Shown piece by piece: positions 32,915 through 40,752 of a DNA stretch of 64,000 bases. Each line of letters starts with the position of its first letter. Position 1 is the stretch's first letter. The notes under the pieces are model-generated. The model had not been told where the DNA came from. It was given only the letters and a program-made list of their open reading frames with translations, and searched no databases. A program made the position numbers and the translations under genes. This DNA is from Actinomadura violacea (GTDB lineage Bacteria; Actinomycetota; Actinomycetes; Streptosporangiales; Streptosporangiaceae): positions 124,001-188,000 of the forward strand of contig NZ_JAGEPF010000017.1 of assembly GCF_017573465.1 (NCBI RefSeq), in the 5' to 3' direction.

Positions 32915-35701
32915 GTGATCAGTCCGGCGGTCTCGGCCCGGGAGGCCGAAGTCCTCGCGCTCCTCGGCGAGCACCTCAGCAACGCGGAGATCGCCGCGCG
33001 GCTGGTCATCTCCGTGCGCACGGTCGAGTCGCACGTCTCGTCGCTGCTGCGCAAGCTGCAGGTGCCGGACCGGCGGGCGCTCGCCCGGCATGCCGCCGAG
33101 GTCGTCCGCGCCGAGGAGCCGCAGGCGGCGCTGCCCGCGCCGCTGACGGCGTTCATCGGGCGGGTGCGGGAGCGCGCGGAGCTGGCCGGGGCGGTGCGGG
33201 CGCAGCGGCTGGTGACGGTGGTCGGCCCGGGCGGGGTCGGCAAGACGCGGCTGGCGCTGGCGGTGGCGGCGGACGTGGCGGGCGACTTCCCCGACGGCGT
33301 GTGGTTCGTCGACCTGGTGCCGGTCACCGAGCCGGGACGGGTCGGGGCGGCGGTCGCGGCGGCCGTGGGCGTGGGCGAGCAGCCCGGGCGCGGCATCGAC
33401 GACGCGGTGCCGGCCGCGCTGGCGGACCGCCGCGCGCTGCTGGTGCTGGACAACTGCGAGCACGTCCGCGACGGGGTGGCGCCGTTCCTGGAGCGGCTGC
33501 TGGCGGCGTGCCCGCGGCTGCGGGTGCTGGTGACGAGCCGGGCCCGGCTGATGGTGCCGTTCGAGCGGGTCGTGCCGGTGCCGCCGCTGTCGCGGGAGGG
33601 CGGCGACGAGTCGGACGCGGTCGCGCTGTTCATGGACCGCGCGGCGGCGGTCGGGTGGCCGCCGGGCCCGGGGGTGAGCGAGGGGGTCGTGGCGGTCTGC
33701 GAGCGGCTCGGCGGGATGGCGCTGGCGATCGAGCTGGCGGCGGCGCGGTGGGCGACGCTCGGGCTGGACGGCCTGGCCGCGGGCCTGTCGGACCAGCTGC
33801 GGATCCTCACCGGCGGGCCTCGCGCGGACGACCGGCACCGGTCGGTGCGGGCGGTGCTGGACTGGAGCCACGACCTGCTGGAGCCGCAGGACCGGGCGCT
33901 GCTGCGCCGGGTGTCGGTGTTCGTCGCGCCGTTCACCGCGGAGGCCGCCGCGGACGTGGCCGGGTTCGCGCCGCTGGATCCGGCGGCGGTCGTCGACGGC
34001 CTGGGCCGGCTCGCCGAGCAGAGCCTGCTGGCGGTGGCGCCGTCGGAGACCGGCACCCGCTACCAGGCGCTGGAGACGATCCGCCAGTACGGCGCGGAGC
34101 GGCTGGACGGCGCCGCCGAGGCGGAGGACGTCCGGTCGCGCCATCTGGCGTGGTGCCTGAACGCCGCGGACGCCCTGTCCGGTAAGCGCGGCGCGGACTG
34201 GCGGGTCCGGTTCGACGCCGTCGCCGAGGACATGCGCGCGGCCCTCACCTGGGCCGCAGGCCGGCCGGAGCACCGCGCGGACGCGTGCCGGCTCGCCTCG
34301 TCGATGGCGGAGCTGGCCTTCGCGCGGACCCTGCTCGGTGAGGCGCAGCAGCGGTTCGAGCAGGCCGCCGGGCTCGCGGGCGATGCCGAGGCCGCCGTCG
34401 CGCTGCGGCAGGCCGCCGCGGTCGCCGGGTGCCGCAGCGTGGACGGCGACATGTTCCGCCTGCACCAGGCCGCCGCGGACGCCGCCCGCCGGTCCGGCGA
34501 CGCGACCGGCGCCGCCCGCGACCTGGCGATGGCCGCGACCGTCGCGTACCGGTTCTCCAGCTCGTTCGAGCGCATCCCGCCCGTGGACGAGGTGGCCGCC
34601 ATGCTCGCGGAGGCGCGCGCGCTGTCCGGCGACGATCCGGTCGCCGGGGCGGCCGTGGCGCTGGCCGAGGCGGCGGTGCTTGCGGACGCGTTCGGCTCCG
34701 TCCAGGGCGATCCGGACAATCCCGCGCAGGAGACGGTCGGGGAGGCCGAACGGGCGGTGGAGCTGGCGCGGCGCGCGGGCGACGCGGTGGCGGAGTCCGC
34801 CGCCCTCGACGCGCTCTCCGGCGCCCTGAGCTGGGCCGGCGACTCCCATGGCGCCGCCGCGGCGGCCCGGCGCCGGATCGATCTGCTGCCGTCCGAGCCG
34901 TCCGGCCCGGCGGAGACGCACGAGCTGATGGACGCGCTCGCGATGGCCGCCGGGACCGCGATCGGCGTGGGCGGGCTGCCGGACGCGCGCCGGTTCGGCG
35001 GGCGCCTCGCCGGGCATCCGCTGCTCGCCGAGGCGGGCCACCACGCGACGTCCTGGCTGCTGGTCGCGGACGCGTTCGCCGGGAACGCCGGCGAGGTGCT
35101 CGCGAGCAGCCTGCGGTTCCACGACGCGTGGGAGCAGAGCGGGCGGCTGCGGACGCGCTCGCTCGGCCCCGCCGCCGCGTCCGTCGCTATGGTGCACGGC
35201 CTGCGCGGCGACGGCGCCGCCCGCGAGGAGTGGCTCGCGATCGTCGCCGAGGCCGGCCCCGAGGCGGACCACCGCCTCGGATACGGCGCGGTCTTCGACG
35301 CCATGGTCCTGCTGCACCACGGCGACGCCGGTGCGGCGCTCGACCGCGTCGCGCCGGAGCCGGACGAGGTGTGGAAGTGGGTCTGCTGGGTGTGGCTGCA
35401 CTGGTACGCGGCGCTGCGGGCGGAGACGGCGGTCCTCGCCGGGCGCCCGGACGCCCGCGACCGGATCGCCGCCGCCCGTGCCCTGGTCGCCGGCAACCCG
35501 GTCGCCTCCGCCCAGGTGGACCGGGCGGAGGCGCTGCTCGTTGGCGACGTGCCCGGGCAGCTCGCGGCCGCCGCGGCGTTCGAGGCGGCGGGCTGCCGCT
35601 ACCAGGCGGCCCGCACGCTGGTGCTCGCGGGCGGCGAGCACGCCGGCGCCGGGCAGGCGGCCCTCGACGGCCTCGGCCTCGCGCCCATGGCCGTCCGGTA
35701 G
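32915..35701 (+). CDS. LuxR-type HTH / NB-ARC ATPase / TPR regulator
   Basis: 928 residues from GTG 32915. An upstream GTG at 32864 would place the operator dyad inside the gene; GATAAT at 32903-32908 lies 7 bases before 32915, suggesting a leaderless message. Unusually, the LuxR helix-turn-helix is N-terminal (residues 5-60: SAREAEVLALLGEHLSNAEI, VISVRTVESHVSSLLRKLQV). An NB-ARC-type ATPase follows, with Walker A GPGGVGKT (104-111) and Walker B ALLVLDNCEH, then about 500 residues of helical TPR-like repeats. Such proteins act as nucleotide-switched transcription activators. It probably controls its two neighbours with the shared dyad. Confidence 0.87.
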   Translation: MISPAVSAREAEVLALLGEHLSNAEIAARLVISVRTVESHVSSLLRKLQVPDRRALARHAAEVVRAEEPQAALPAPLTAFIGRVRERAELAGAVRAQRLVTVVGPGGVGKTRLALAVAADVAGDFPDGVWFVDLVPVTEPGRVGAAVAAAVGVGEQPGRGIDDAVPAALADRRALLVLDNCEHVRDGVAPFLERLLAACPRLRVLVTSRARLMVPFERVVPVPPLSREGGDESDAVALFMDRAAAVGWPPGPGVSEGVVAVCERLGGMALAIELAAARWATLGLDGLAAGLSDQLRILTGGPRADDRHRSVRAVLDWSHDLLEPQDRALLRRVSVFVAPFTAEAAADVAGFAPLDPAAVVDGLGRLAEQSLLAVAPSETGTRYQALETIRQYGAERLDGAAEAEDVRSRHLAWCLNAADALSGKRGADWRVRFDAVAEDMRAALTWAAGRPEHRADACRLASSMAELAFARTLLGEAQQRFEQAAGLAGDAEAAVALRQAAAVAGCRSVDGDMFRLHQAAADAARRSGDATGAARDLAMAATVAYRFSSSFERIPPVDEVAAMLAEARALSGDDPVAGAAVALAEAAVLADAFGSVQGDPDNPAQETVGEAERAVELARRAGDAVAESAALDALSGALSWAGDSHGAAAAARRRIDLLPSEPSGPAETHELMDALAMAAGTAIGVGGLPDARRFGGRLAGHPLLAEAGHHATSWLLVADAFAGNAGEVLASSLRFHDAWEQSGRLRTRSLGPAAASVAMVHGLRGDGAAREEWLAIVAEAGPEADHRLGYGAVFDAMVLLHHGDAGAALDRVAPEPDEVWKWVCWVWLHWYAALRAETAVLAGRPDARDRIAAARALVAGNPVASAQVDRAEALLVGDVPGQLAAAAAFEAAGCRYQAARTLVLAGGEHAGAGQAALDGLGLAPMAVR

Positions 35702-35705
35702 CGGC

Positions 35706-36158
35706 TCAGGAGACCGCCCGCTTCACCAGCTCGGCGACCCGGGCCTCGACCTCCTCGGTCACCTCGGTCAGCGCGAAACCGGCCGCCCACATCGGGCCGT
35801 CGTCCAGCTTCGCCAGGTCGCTGAAGCCGAGCGTCGCGTAGCGCGCCTTGAACTTCTCGGCGCTCTGGAAGAAGCAGACGATCTTGCCGTCCAGCGCGTA
35901 GGCGGGCATCCCGTACCAGGTCTTCGGCGCGAGCTCCGGAGCGGTGGCCGTCACGACGGCGTGGATCCGCTCGGCCATCACCCGGTCCGAGTCCTGCATC
36001 GCGGCGATCTTCTCAAGGACGTCGCGCTCCGCCTCGGCCGCCTTCTCCGCCGCCGAGACGCGCTTCGCCGCCTTCTTCTGCTCCTTGGCGTGGTCCTTCA
36101 TCGCGGCCCGCTCCTCGGCCGTGAAACCCTCGTAACCGCTGTCCTTGGTGGCAGCCAT
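35706..36158 (-). CDS. DUF1801 (iron chaperone-like) protein
   Basis: 150 residues from ATG 36158. A Lys/Glu/Ala-rich helical head (about 1-55: GFTAEERAAMKDHAKEQKKA) precedes the DUF1801 core with APELAPKTWYGMPAYALDGK, IVCFFQSAEKFKARYATLGF and the C-terminal EVEARVAELVKRAVS. The fold is that of the YdhG/frataxin-like group; proposed roles include iron handling, but the function is unsettled. It converges on the LuxR gene with a 4-base gap and has the TCCGTG-N5-CACGGA dyad upstream. Confidence 0.82.
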   Translation of the reverse strand: MAATKDSGYEGFTAEERAAMKDHAKEQKKAAKRVSAAEKAAEAERDVLEKIAAMQDSDRVMAERIHAVVTATAPELAPKTWYGMPAYALDGKIVCFFQSAEKFKARYATLGFSDLAKLDDGPMWAAGFALTEVTEEVEARVAELVKRAVS

Positions 36159-36250
36159 GGTCGCTCCTTTAGCCCGTTCTCCCGATCGCCGGTGTTCTCC
36201 CCGGCCGATCGCCGTGGTCATAGCCTCGCCCACCGGGAGTACGGGACGCC

Positions 36251-36267
36251 TCCGTGCTCACCACGGA
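36251..36267. promoter_or_regulatory. Operator dyad TCCGTG-N5-CACGGA, copy 2
   Basis: TCCGTG (36251-36256) and CACGGA (36262-36267) around CTCAC, 93 bases upstream of the DUF1801 start. The stretch from about 36205 aligns with 32831 onward; on the minus strand both have a GGCTATGA/GGCTGTGA block at the same distance from the dyad, which may be the -10 region. Confidence 0.6.
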
Positions 36268-36306
36268 AAGACCCTCGGTGCGGGCCCGTGGTCATCCGTG
36301 CCGTGG

Positions 36307-37509
36307 TCATCTGTGCCGAGGCGCCGCGGCGGCGGCCAGACCGTGCACCCAATCGAAGATCACCTCGTGCGCCTGCTGGAGCGCCCCGTTCTGGCAGTGC
36401 AGGTGCCCGCCGTCGGCCTCGGTGAAGGTGTGGACCCGCACCGAGCGCGCGCCGGTGAGCCGGTCGGCGAAGCCGCGGCCGAGCGCGGGGTCGTAGAAGT
36501 GCTCCCGCTCGGCCAGCAGGACGAGGGCGTCCGCGGTGATCCCGCCGGCCCATGCGCGGTCGTCGAACGGGCGCATCGCCTCGACCAGGTCGGGCAGCGT
36601 TTCGGCGCCGAACGTCCAGAGCGCGTTGCCGATCCCCCAGCGGGCCTGCGCGTCGAACCCGCCGTACAGGGGGACGGCGCGCCGCATCCACCACGGCATG
36701 CGCTCGAATGCGCGGCGCACCGGCCGGGGCACGTTGTGCAGGAACGCGGTGAGCATGCCGGGGAAGTAGTCGTACAGGACGATCCCGTCGTAGCGCGGCT
36801 CGAACGCGGCGGCCCGGGCGAGGAGGTGGCCGCCGAAACTGATGCCGGCGCCGACGAGGAGGCTGGGCTCGACGAGGCCGTCCAGCCAGTCGAGCACCGC
36901 CCGGGTGGGACGCTCCCACTCGGGCGTGAACGGCATGCCGTGCTCGCGCAGCGCCGACCCCTGGCCCGGGCCGGTGAACATCAGCACGCAGTGCCCTCGC
37001 CGGACGGCCGCCGCGCCGAGCATGAAGTACAGCTCTTCGAGCGTGGAGTCGAAGCCGCCCTGCACGACCAGCACCGTGCGGGCGTCCGGGTCCGCGGGGC
37101 GCAGGAACAGCGCCTCCAGGTCCGCGCCTTCGTAGGGGATGCGGGTGCGGGTGGCGTCGGTGCCGAGGGCGTCCAGCCCGGCGTCGAACAGGTCCCGGCC
37201 GGCCGTGGAGGACGCGGCGCGCCGCGGGTCCGCCGGGTCGAGGAAGAACTCGGCCTGCCGCTGGTAGTTGGCGGCCCTGAGCAGCGCTGTGCCCCGGGAC
37301 ACGGGCTCGCCGTATGCGCGTCCTCGTTCCGCGACCCGGTCCGCCATCGCGGACCATTCGCGGTACCAGGATGCGAAGTCGCCGCGGCGGACGCGCGCCA
37401 TGACGGCGGCGACCTCGCCGAACTCGCCGCCGTCGTAGGCCGCGGTCCACAGCCCGCGCAGCGCCTCGAAGGCGAACGCCGGCGTCCGGGAGAACCTGAT
37501 CGCGCGCAT
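36307..37509 (-). CDS. Alpha/beta hydrolase of the FrsA/dihydropseudooxynicotine hydrolase type
   Basis: 400 residues from ATG 37509 (MRAIRFSRTPAFAFEALRGL); an ATG at 37539 would extend it through an operator. A helical cap domain (about 1-110) precedes the hydrolase core with VLVVQGGFDSTLEELYFMLG, the nucleophile elbow GAGISFGGHLL, an Asp region LVLLAEREHFYDP and His in EADGGHLHCQNG. These enzymes cleave C-C or ester bonds. It is divergent from a MarR regulator with two copies of TGTCATGACA between them, so it is probably induced by a substrate-like ligand. Confidence 0.85.
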   Translation of the reverse strand: MRAIRFSRTPAFAFEALRGLWTAAYDGGEFGEVAAVMARVRRGDFASWYREWSAMADRVAERGRAYGEPVSRGTALLRAANYQRQAEFFLDPADPRRAASSTAGRDLFDAGLDALGTDATRTRIPYEGADLEALFLRPADPDARTVLVVQGGFDSTLEELYFMLGAAAVRRGHCVLMFTGPGQGSALREHGMPFTPEWERPTRAVLDWLDGLVEPSLLVGAGISFGGHLLARAAAFEPRYDGIVLYDYFPGMLTAFLHNVPRPVRRAFERMPWWMRRAVPLYGGFDAQARWGIGNALWTFGAETLPDLVEAMRPFDDRAWAGGITADALVLLAEREHFYDPALGRGFADRLTGARSVRVHTFTEADGGHLHCQNGALQQAHEVIFDWVHGLAAAAAPRHR

Positions 37510-37526
37510 CCACGGCCCCATTTCCA

Positions 37527-37574
37527 TGTCATGACACATATTTGCCCGGCGCCGAGCATATGCATGTCATGACA
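37527..37574. promoter_or_regulatory. Two MarR operators, TGTCATGACA
   Basis: The perfect palindrome TGTCATGACA occurs at 37527-37536 and 37565-37574, each followed by CATA. They lie 38 bases apart between the divergent hydrolase (start 37509) and MarR (start 37597) genes. Confidence 0.7.
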
Positions 37575-37596
37575 CATAAAGCAATAGACTCCTCCC

Positions 37597-38034
37597 GTGG
37601 AGCCCGTACTCGAACTGCTCATGGCCCTCAAGACCGCGCAGCGGGAGGTCGAGCGGCGGTTCAATCACCTGCTACGCCCGCTCGGCGTCACCGCCGTCCA
37701 GGCCGAGGCGCTGCTGATCATCGCCGACGGGCAGCCGGTCTCCATCGCCGACCTCGGCGCCCGGATGGCCGCCGACCCCGGCCATCCCAGCCGGCTCACC
37801 GACCGGCTCGCCGCGGCCGGCTGGATCGACCGCACCCCCTCGCCGCACGACGGGCGCCGGACCGACCTCACCCTCACCCCGGCCGGGCGGGACCTCGTCG
37901 AGCGCATCGCCGAAGCCCGGCAACCCTTCTTCGACCGGGCGGCCGAAGCGCTCGCCGAAGCCGGGCTCATCGGCGTCCTCCCGGACGTCCGGCGTCTGCT
38001 CGACCTGGTCCGCGAGCTCCCCGACCCGGACTGA
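37597..38034 (+). CDS. MarR family transcriptional regulator
   Basis: 145 residues from GTG 37597. The winged helix spans about residues 30-100: GVTAVQAEALLIIADGQPVS, IADLGARMAADPGHPSRLTD, and the wing SPHDGRRTDLTLTPAGRDLV. It is divergent from the alpha/beta hydrolase, and the two TGTCATGACA sites between them are probably its binding sites. The regulator of a single catabolic hydrolase is a common MarR arrangement. Confidence 0.88.
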   Translation: MEPVLELLMALKTAQREVERRFNHLLRPLGVTAVQAEALLIIADGQPVSIADLGARMAADPGHPSRLTDRLAAAGWIDRTPSPHDGRRTDLTLTPAGRDLVERIAEARQPFFDRAAEALAEAGLIGVLPDVRRLLDLVRELPDPD

Positions 38035-38111
38035 ACCCGCCGGAGAACATCCGGCGGCGCCCGCGTGTTGGAGGAAACGGGTTCACCGGATCGCCCCTTC
38101 GGTCGGTATGC

Positions 38112-38127
38112 TGAACTTTGAAGTTCA
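38112..38127. promoter_or_regulatory. Dyad upstream of the B3/B4-domain gene
   Basis: TGAACTT (38112-38118) and AAGTTCA (38121-38127) are perfect complements around TG, 29 bases before the ATG at 38157. A candidate operator; the regulator is unknown. Confidence 0.4.
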
Positions 38128-38156
38128 CTGAAATGACCGTCGAGGGGAGCAAGGGG

Positions 38157-38822
38157 ATGCTGGAGCGGATCACCGTGGACGAGGCCGTGCGGGAGCTCCG
38201 TCCCGACTTCGCCGTGCTCGTCATGACCGCCGAGGGCCTGGCCAACGGCCCGAGCGACGCGGCGTCCGAGACCTGGCTGCGCGAGGCCGCCGGGCAGGCC
38301 GACGCCGCCGACCCGCACGTCGAGGCGTGGCGCGAGGCGTACCGGGCGTTCGGCGCCAAGCCGAAGCGGACCCGCCCCTCCGTGGACGCCCTGCTCCGCC
38401 GCGCCGACGCCCTCCCCGCGATCAACCGGGTCGTCGACGCCTACAACGCCGTCAGTGTCGCCCACGCGCTGCCGATCGGCGGCGAGGACCTCGACGCCTA
38501 CCAGGGCCCCGCGCACCTGGTCAGGGCCTCCGGCGACGAGCCGTTCGACGTGATCGCCGCGGGCGAGCCCGCCGTCGAGCACCCCGAGCCCGGCGAGGTC
38601 GTCTGGCGCGACGACGCCGGCGTCACCTGCCGGCGCTGGAACTGGCGGCAGTGCGTCCGCACCCGGCTCACCGAGGACACCGAGAACGGCCTCTTCCTGC
38701 TGGAGCGCCTCGCGCCCTACCCCCTGGAGCGGCTGCAGGCCGCCGGCGACGAGCTCGCCGCCCGCCTGCGCGAGATCTCCCCGGACGTCCGGATCGAGAG
38801 CCGGCTCGTCGGCGGGGCGTGA
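38157..38822 (+). CDS. Stand-alone B3/B4 tRNA-binding domain protein
   Basis: 221 residues from ATG 38157, chosen for the strong GAGGGGAGCAAGGGG before it; a TTG at 38118 is less likely because it sits in the dyad. The core EAWREAYRAFGAKPKRTRPS, ALPAINRVVDAYNAVSVAHA, LPIGGEDLDAYQG and the late DDAGVTCRRWNWRQCVRTRL match the B3/4 domain of PheT found as an independent protein. Free-standing relatives may edit mischarged tRNA, but this is not established. Its stop overlaps the next start (TGATG), so the pair is coupled. Confidence 0.82.
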   Translation: MLERITVDEAVRELRPDFAVLVMTAEGLANGPSDAASETWLREAAGQADAADPHVEAWREAYRAFGAKPKRTRPSVDALLRRADALPAINRVVDAYNAVSVAHALPIGGEDLDAYQGPAHLVRASGDEPFDVIAAGEPAVEHPEPGEVVWRDDAGVTCRRWNWRQCVRTRLTEDTENGLFLLERLAPYPLERLQAAGDELAARLREISPDVRIESRLVGGA

Positions 38823-39703
38823 TGGTCACCGCCCTCGCCCTCGTCACCGCCGTCGCGTTCGGCGTCGCCGACTTCCTCGGCGGCGCCGTCTCGCGCCGGT
38901 CCACCGCGCTGAAGACCCTGGCGCTGTCCGCCCCGATGGGGCTCCTCGTCGTCGTCGTAGCCGCGCTGCTGGCCGGCGGCGCCCCCGCGCCCGGCCCGAT
39001 CGCCCTGGGTTTCCTCGGCGGGCTCACCGGCGGCGTCGGCCTCATCACCTTCTACCGCGCGCTCGCCCGCGGCCCGATGAACGTCGTCGCGCCGGTGTCC
39101 GCGCTGGCCTCCGCGGTCCTGCCGGTCGGCGCCGGCGTCCTGCGCGGCGAGCGGATGGACGAGACGGCCCTGCTCGGCGTCCTGCTGTGCCTGGTCGCGA
39201 TCGGCCTGGTCAGCATGGAGAAGGGCGGGGAGGGCGAGCCGTCCGGCGCCGCCTCCCTCCTCCGCCGGCCGCTGGACAGCGGCCCGCTGATGGCGCTGGT
39301 GTCCGGGTCCTGCTTCGGCGTCTTCTTCATCGTGCTGAAGGCGGTCGGGGACGGCGCCGGGCTCTGGCCGATCGCCGGCGCCCGCGTCGGCACGCTGACC
39401 GTCGTGTTCACAGCGCTGCTGATCGCCCTGCGGACCCGCGGCGGCGACCGGGGCCCGTGGGTGAGCGGCCGGGCGCTGATCGGCCTCGCGCTGCTGTCCG
39501 GCATCCTCGACTCCGGCGCCAACGCCCTGTACTACCTGGCCGTCCAGGACGGCCTGCTGAGCCTCGTCGCCGTCCTGACCTCGCTCTACCCGGCCATCAC
39601 GGTGATGCTGGCGAGGGTCGCCTACAGCGAGCGGCTCCGCGCCGTGCAGCGCGTCGGGATGGCGGTCGCCGTCGCCGGCGTGGCCCTCGTCACCGTCGGC
39701 TGA
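38822..39703 (+). CDS. DMT family (EamA-type) transporter
   Basis: 293 residues from ATG 38822, overlapping the previous stop by one base. Ten membrane segments in two EamA-like halves: VTAVAFGVADFLGGAVSRRS, LITFYRALARGPMNVVAPVS and, in the second half, LVSGSCFGVFFIVLKAVGDG and SLYPAITVMLARVAYSERL. It probably exports an amino acid or metabolite. Coupling to the B3/B4-domain gene hints at a shared amino-acid-related role, for example clearing a non-standard amino acid; this is inference. Confidence 0.85.
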   Translation: MVTALALVTAVAFGVADFLGGAVSRRSTALKTLALSAPMGLLVVVVAALLAGGAPAPGPIALGFLGGLTGGVGLITFYRALARGPMNVVAPVSALASAVLPVGAGVLRGERMDETALLGVLLCLVAIGLVSMEKGGEGEPSGAASLLRRPLDSGPLMALVSGSCFGVFFIVLKAVGDGAGLWPIAGARVGTLTVVFTALLIALRTRGGDRGPWVSGRALIGLALLSGILDSGANALYYLAVQDGLLSLVAVLTSLYPAITVMLARVAYSERLRAVQRVGMAVAVAGVALVTVG

Positions 39704-39714
39704 CGCCCGCCGCG

Positions 39715-39785
39715 AAGATCGGACGATCCTCCGAAACCCTCGGCGATCTTGGTGCGTCTCAGGAGGCAGCCGAGTCACCTCGGTA
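39715..39785 (+). promoter_or_regulatory. Structured 5' leader of the C39-like gene
   Basis: AAGATCG (39715-39721) pairs with CGATCTT (39744-39750), and GGTG (39751-39754) with CACC (39776-39779). The two loops are complementary at two places, CCTCC (39728-39732) with GGAGG (39762-39766) and CTCGG (39739-39743) with CCGAG (39770-39774), so a kissing or pseudoknot fold is possible. The 3' part (CAGCCGAGTCACCTCGGTAG) recalls the end of c-di-AMP riboswitches, but the rest does not fit. Identity unresolved. Confidence 0.4.
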
Positions 39786-39811
39786 GCCCCCCGACCACAA
39801 GGAGTATCCAG

Positions 39812-40558
39812 GTGCCCGTTTCCCGCTGGATCGCCGGAGGCATCGCCGCCGTCACCGCCACCGCCGCCGTCGCGACCGGGATCGTCGTCTCGACGGCCGG
39901 CGACCGGGACGGCGGCCGGGCCGGTGTCGCCGGAGCCGCCCAGGCCCTGCCCACCCGGCCCGCCGCCATCCCGCAGGGCATGCCCTACGAGCCCGCGCCC
40001 GCACCCGCGAGCCGGCCCACCCTGCACCAGGCCGCGATCTCGCCCGGGTCGTACACCGTGAAGATCACCGGGCAGTACCAGAGCCGGAACAACTGGTGCG
40101 TGCCGACGTCGAGCTCGATCAGCCTGCGGACCCTCGGCATCAAGGTGAGCCAGACGACGCTCGCCAAGAAGATGAAGACCGCGGGCCCCGGCACCACGGC
40201 CAGGCAGGCGCTCCCGGTGCTCAACGCCTACGCCAAGCCCAAGCACCTCGCCTACCGGACAGGCGACGACATCAGCACCGGCACCAAACTGCTGGCCAAG
40301 GTCAGGTACGACGCGGGCGTGCTGCACCGGGCCACGGTCCTCGGCGTATGGGCCGACGATCTGCCCTGGAACGCCAAGCAGGGCTTCCCCAACCACACCG
40401 GGCACGCGATCGTCGTGTACGGCTACAACGCATCCAAGAAGACCATCGCCGTCTGGGACCCGTGGAAGGCGACCGGCGGCAGGCACACCATCAGCGCCGC
40501 CAAGCTCTCCGCCGTCTCCCAGAAGGGCGGGATGTTCGTCATCAACCGCACCCTCTGA
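39812..40558 (+). CDS. Exported C39-like peptidase family protein
   Basis: 248 residues from GTG 39812, set by AAGGAG 10-15 bases upstream. An N-terminal membrane/signal segment (WIAGGIAAVTATAAVATGIV) and a Pro/Ala-rich linker precede a papain-like domain with Cys96 (NNWCVPTSS), His198 (TGHAIVVYGYN) and Asp216 (VWDPW), the catalytic order of peptidase C39-like enzymes. The cell-wall or secreted substrate is unknown. The leader upstream is strongly structured and may regulate it. A large hairpin follows at 40583. Confidence 0.82.
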   Translation: MPVSRWIAGGIAAVTATAAVATGIVVSTAGDRDGGRAGVAGAAQALPTRPAAIPQGMPYEPAPAPASRPTLHQAAISPGSYTVKITGQYQSRNNWCVPTSSSISLRTLGIKVSQTTLAKKMKTAGPGTTARQALPVLNAYAKPKHLAYRTGDDISTGTKLLAKVRYDAGVLHRATVLGVWADDLPWNAKQGFPNHTGHAIVVYGYNASKKTIAVWDPWKATGGRHTISAAKLSAVSQKGGMFVINRTL

Positions 40559-40582
40559 CCAGGCCGAACCGGGATGAGAGAA

Positions 40583-40618
40583 GCGCTGAGGACGGACCAT
40601 GGGTCCCGCCCTCAGCGC
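40583..40618 (+). terminator. Terminator-like hairpin after the C39-like gene
   Basis: GCGCTGAGG (40583-40591) pairs with CCTCAGCGC (40610-40618), with further inner pairing of GGACC and GGTCC around ATG. It lies 25 bases past the stop. There is no U-rich tail. Confidence 0.55.
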
Positions 40619-40752
40619 ATCCGGCCGGATCTTGTGCAGCCCGGTGGAGCAGACCACCAGGGATGCGGCGAACGTCGCCGGCGTCTCGGCCGCACGTCTT
40701 CGGAGACTTGCGGCCGACACGCACCGCTGAGACCTGGTACGGAACGCCTGAA

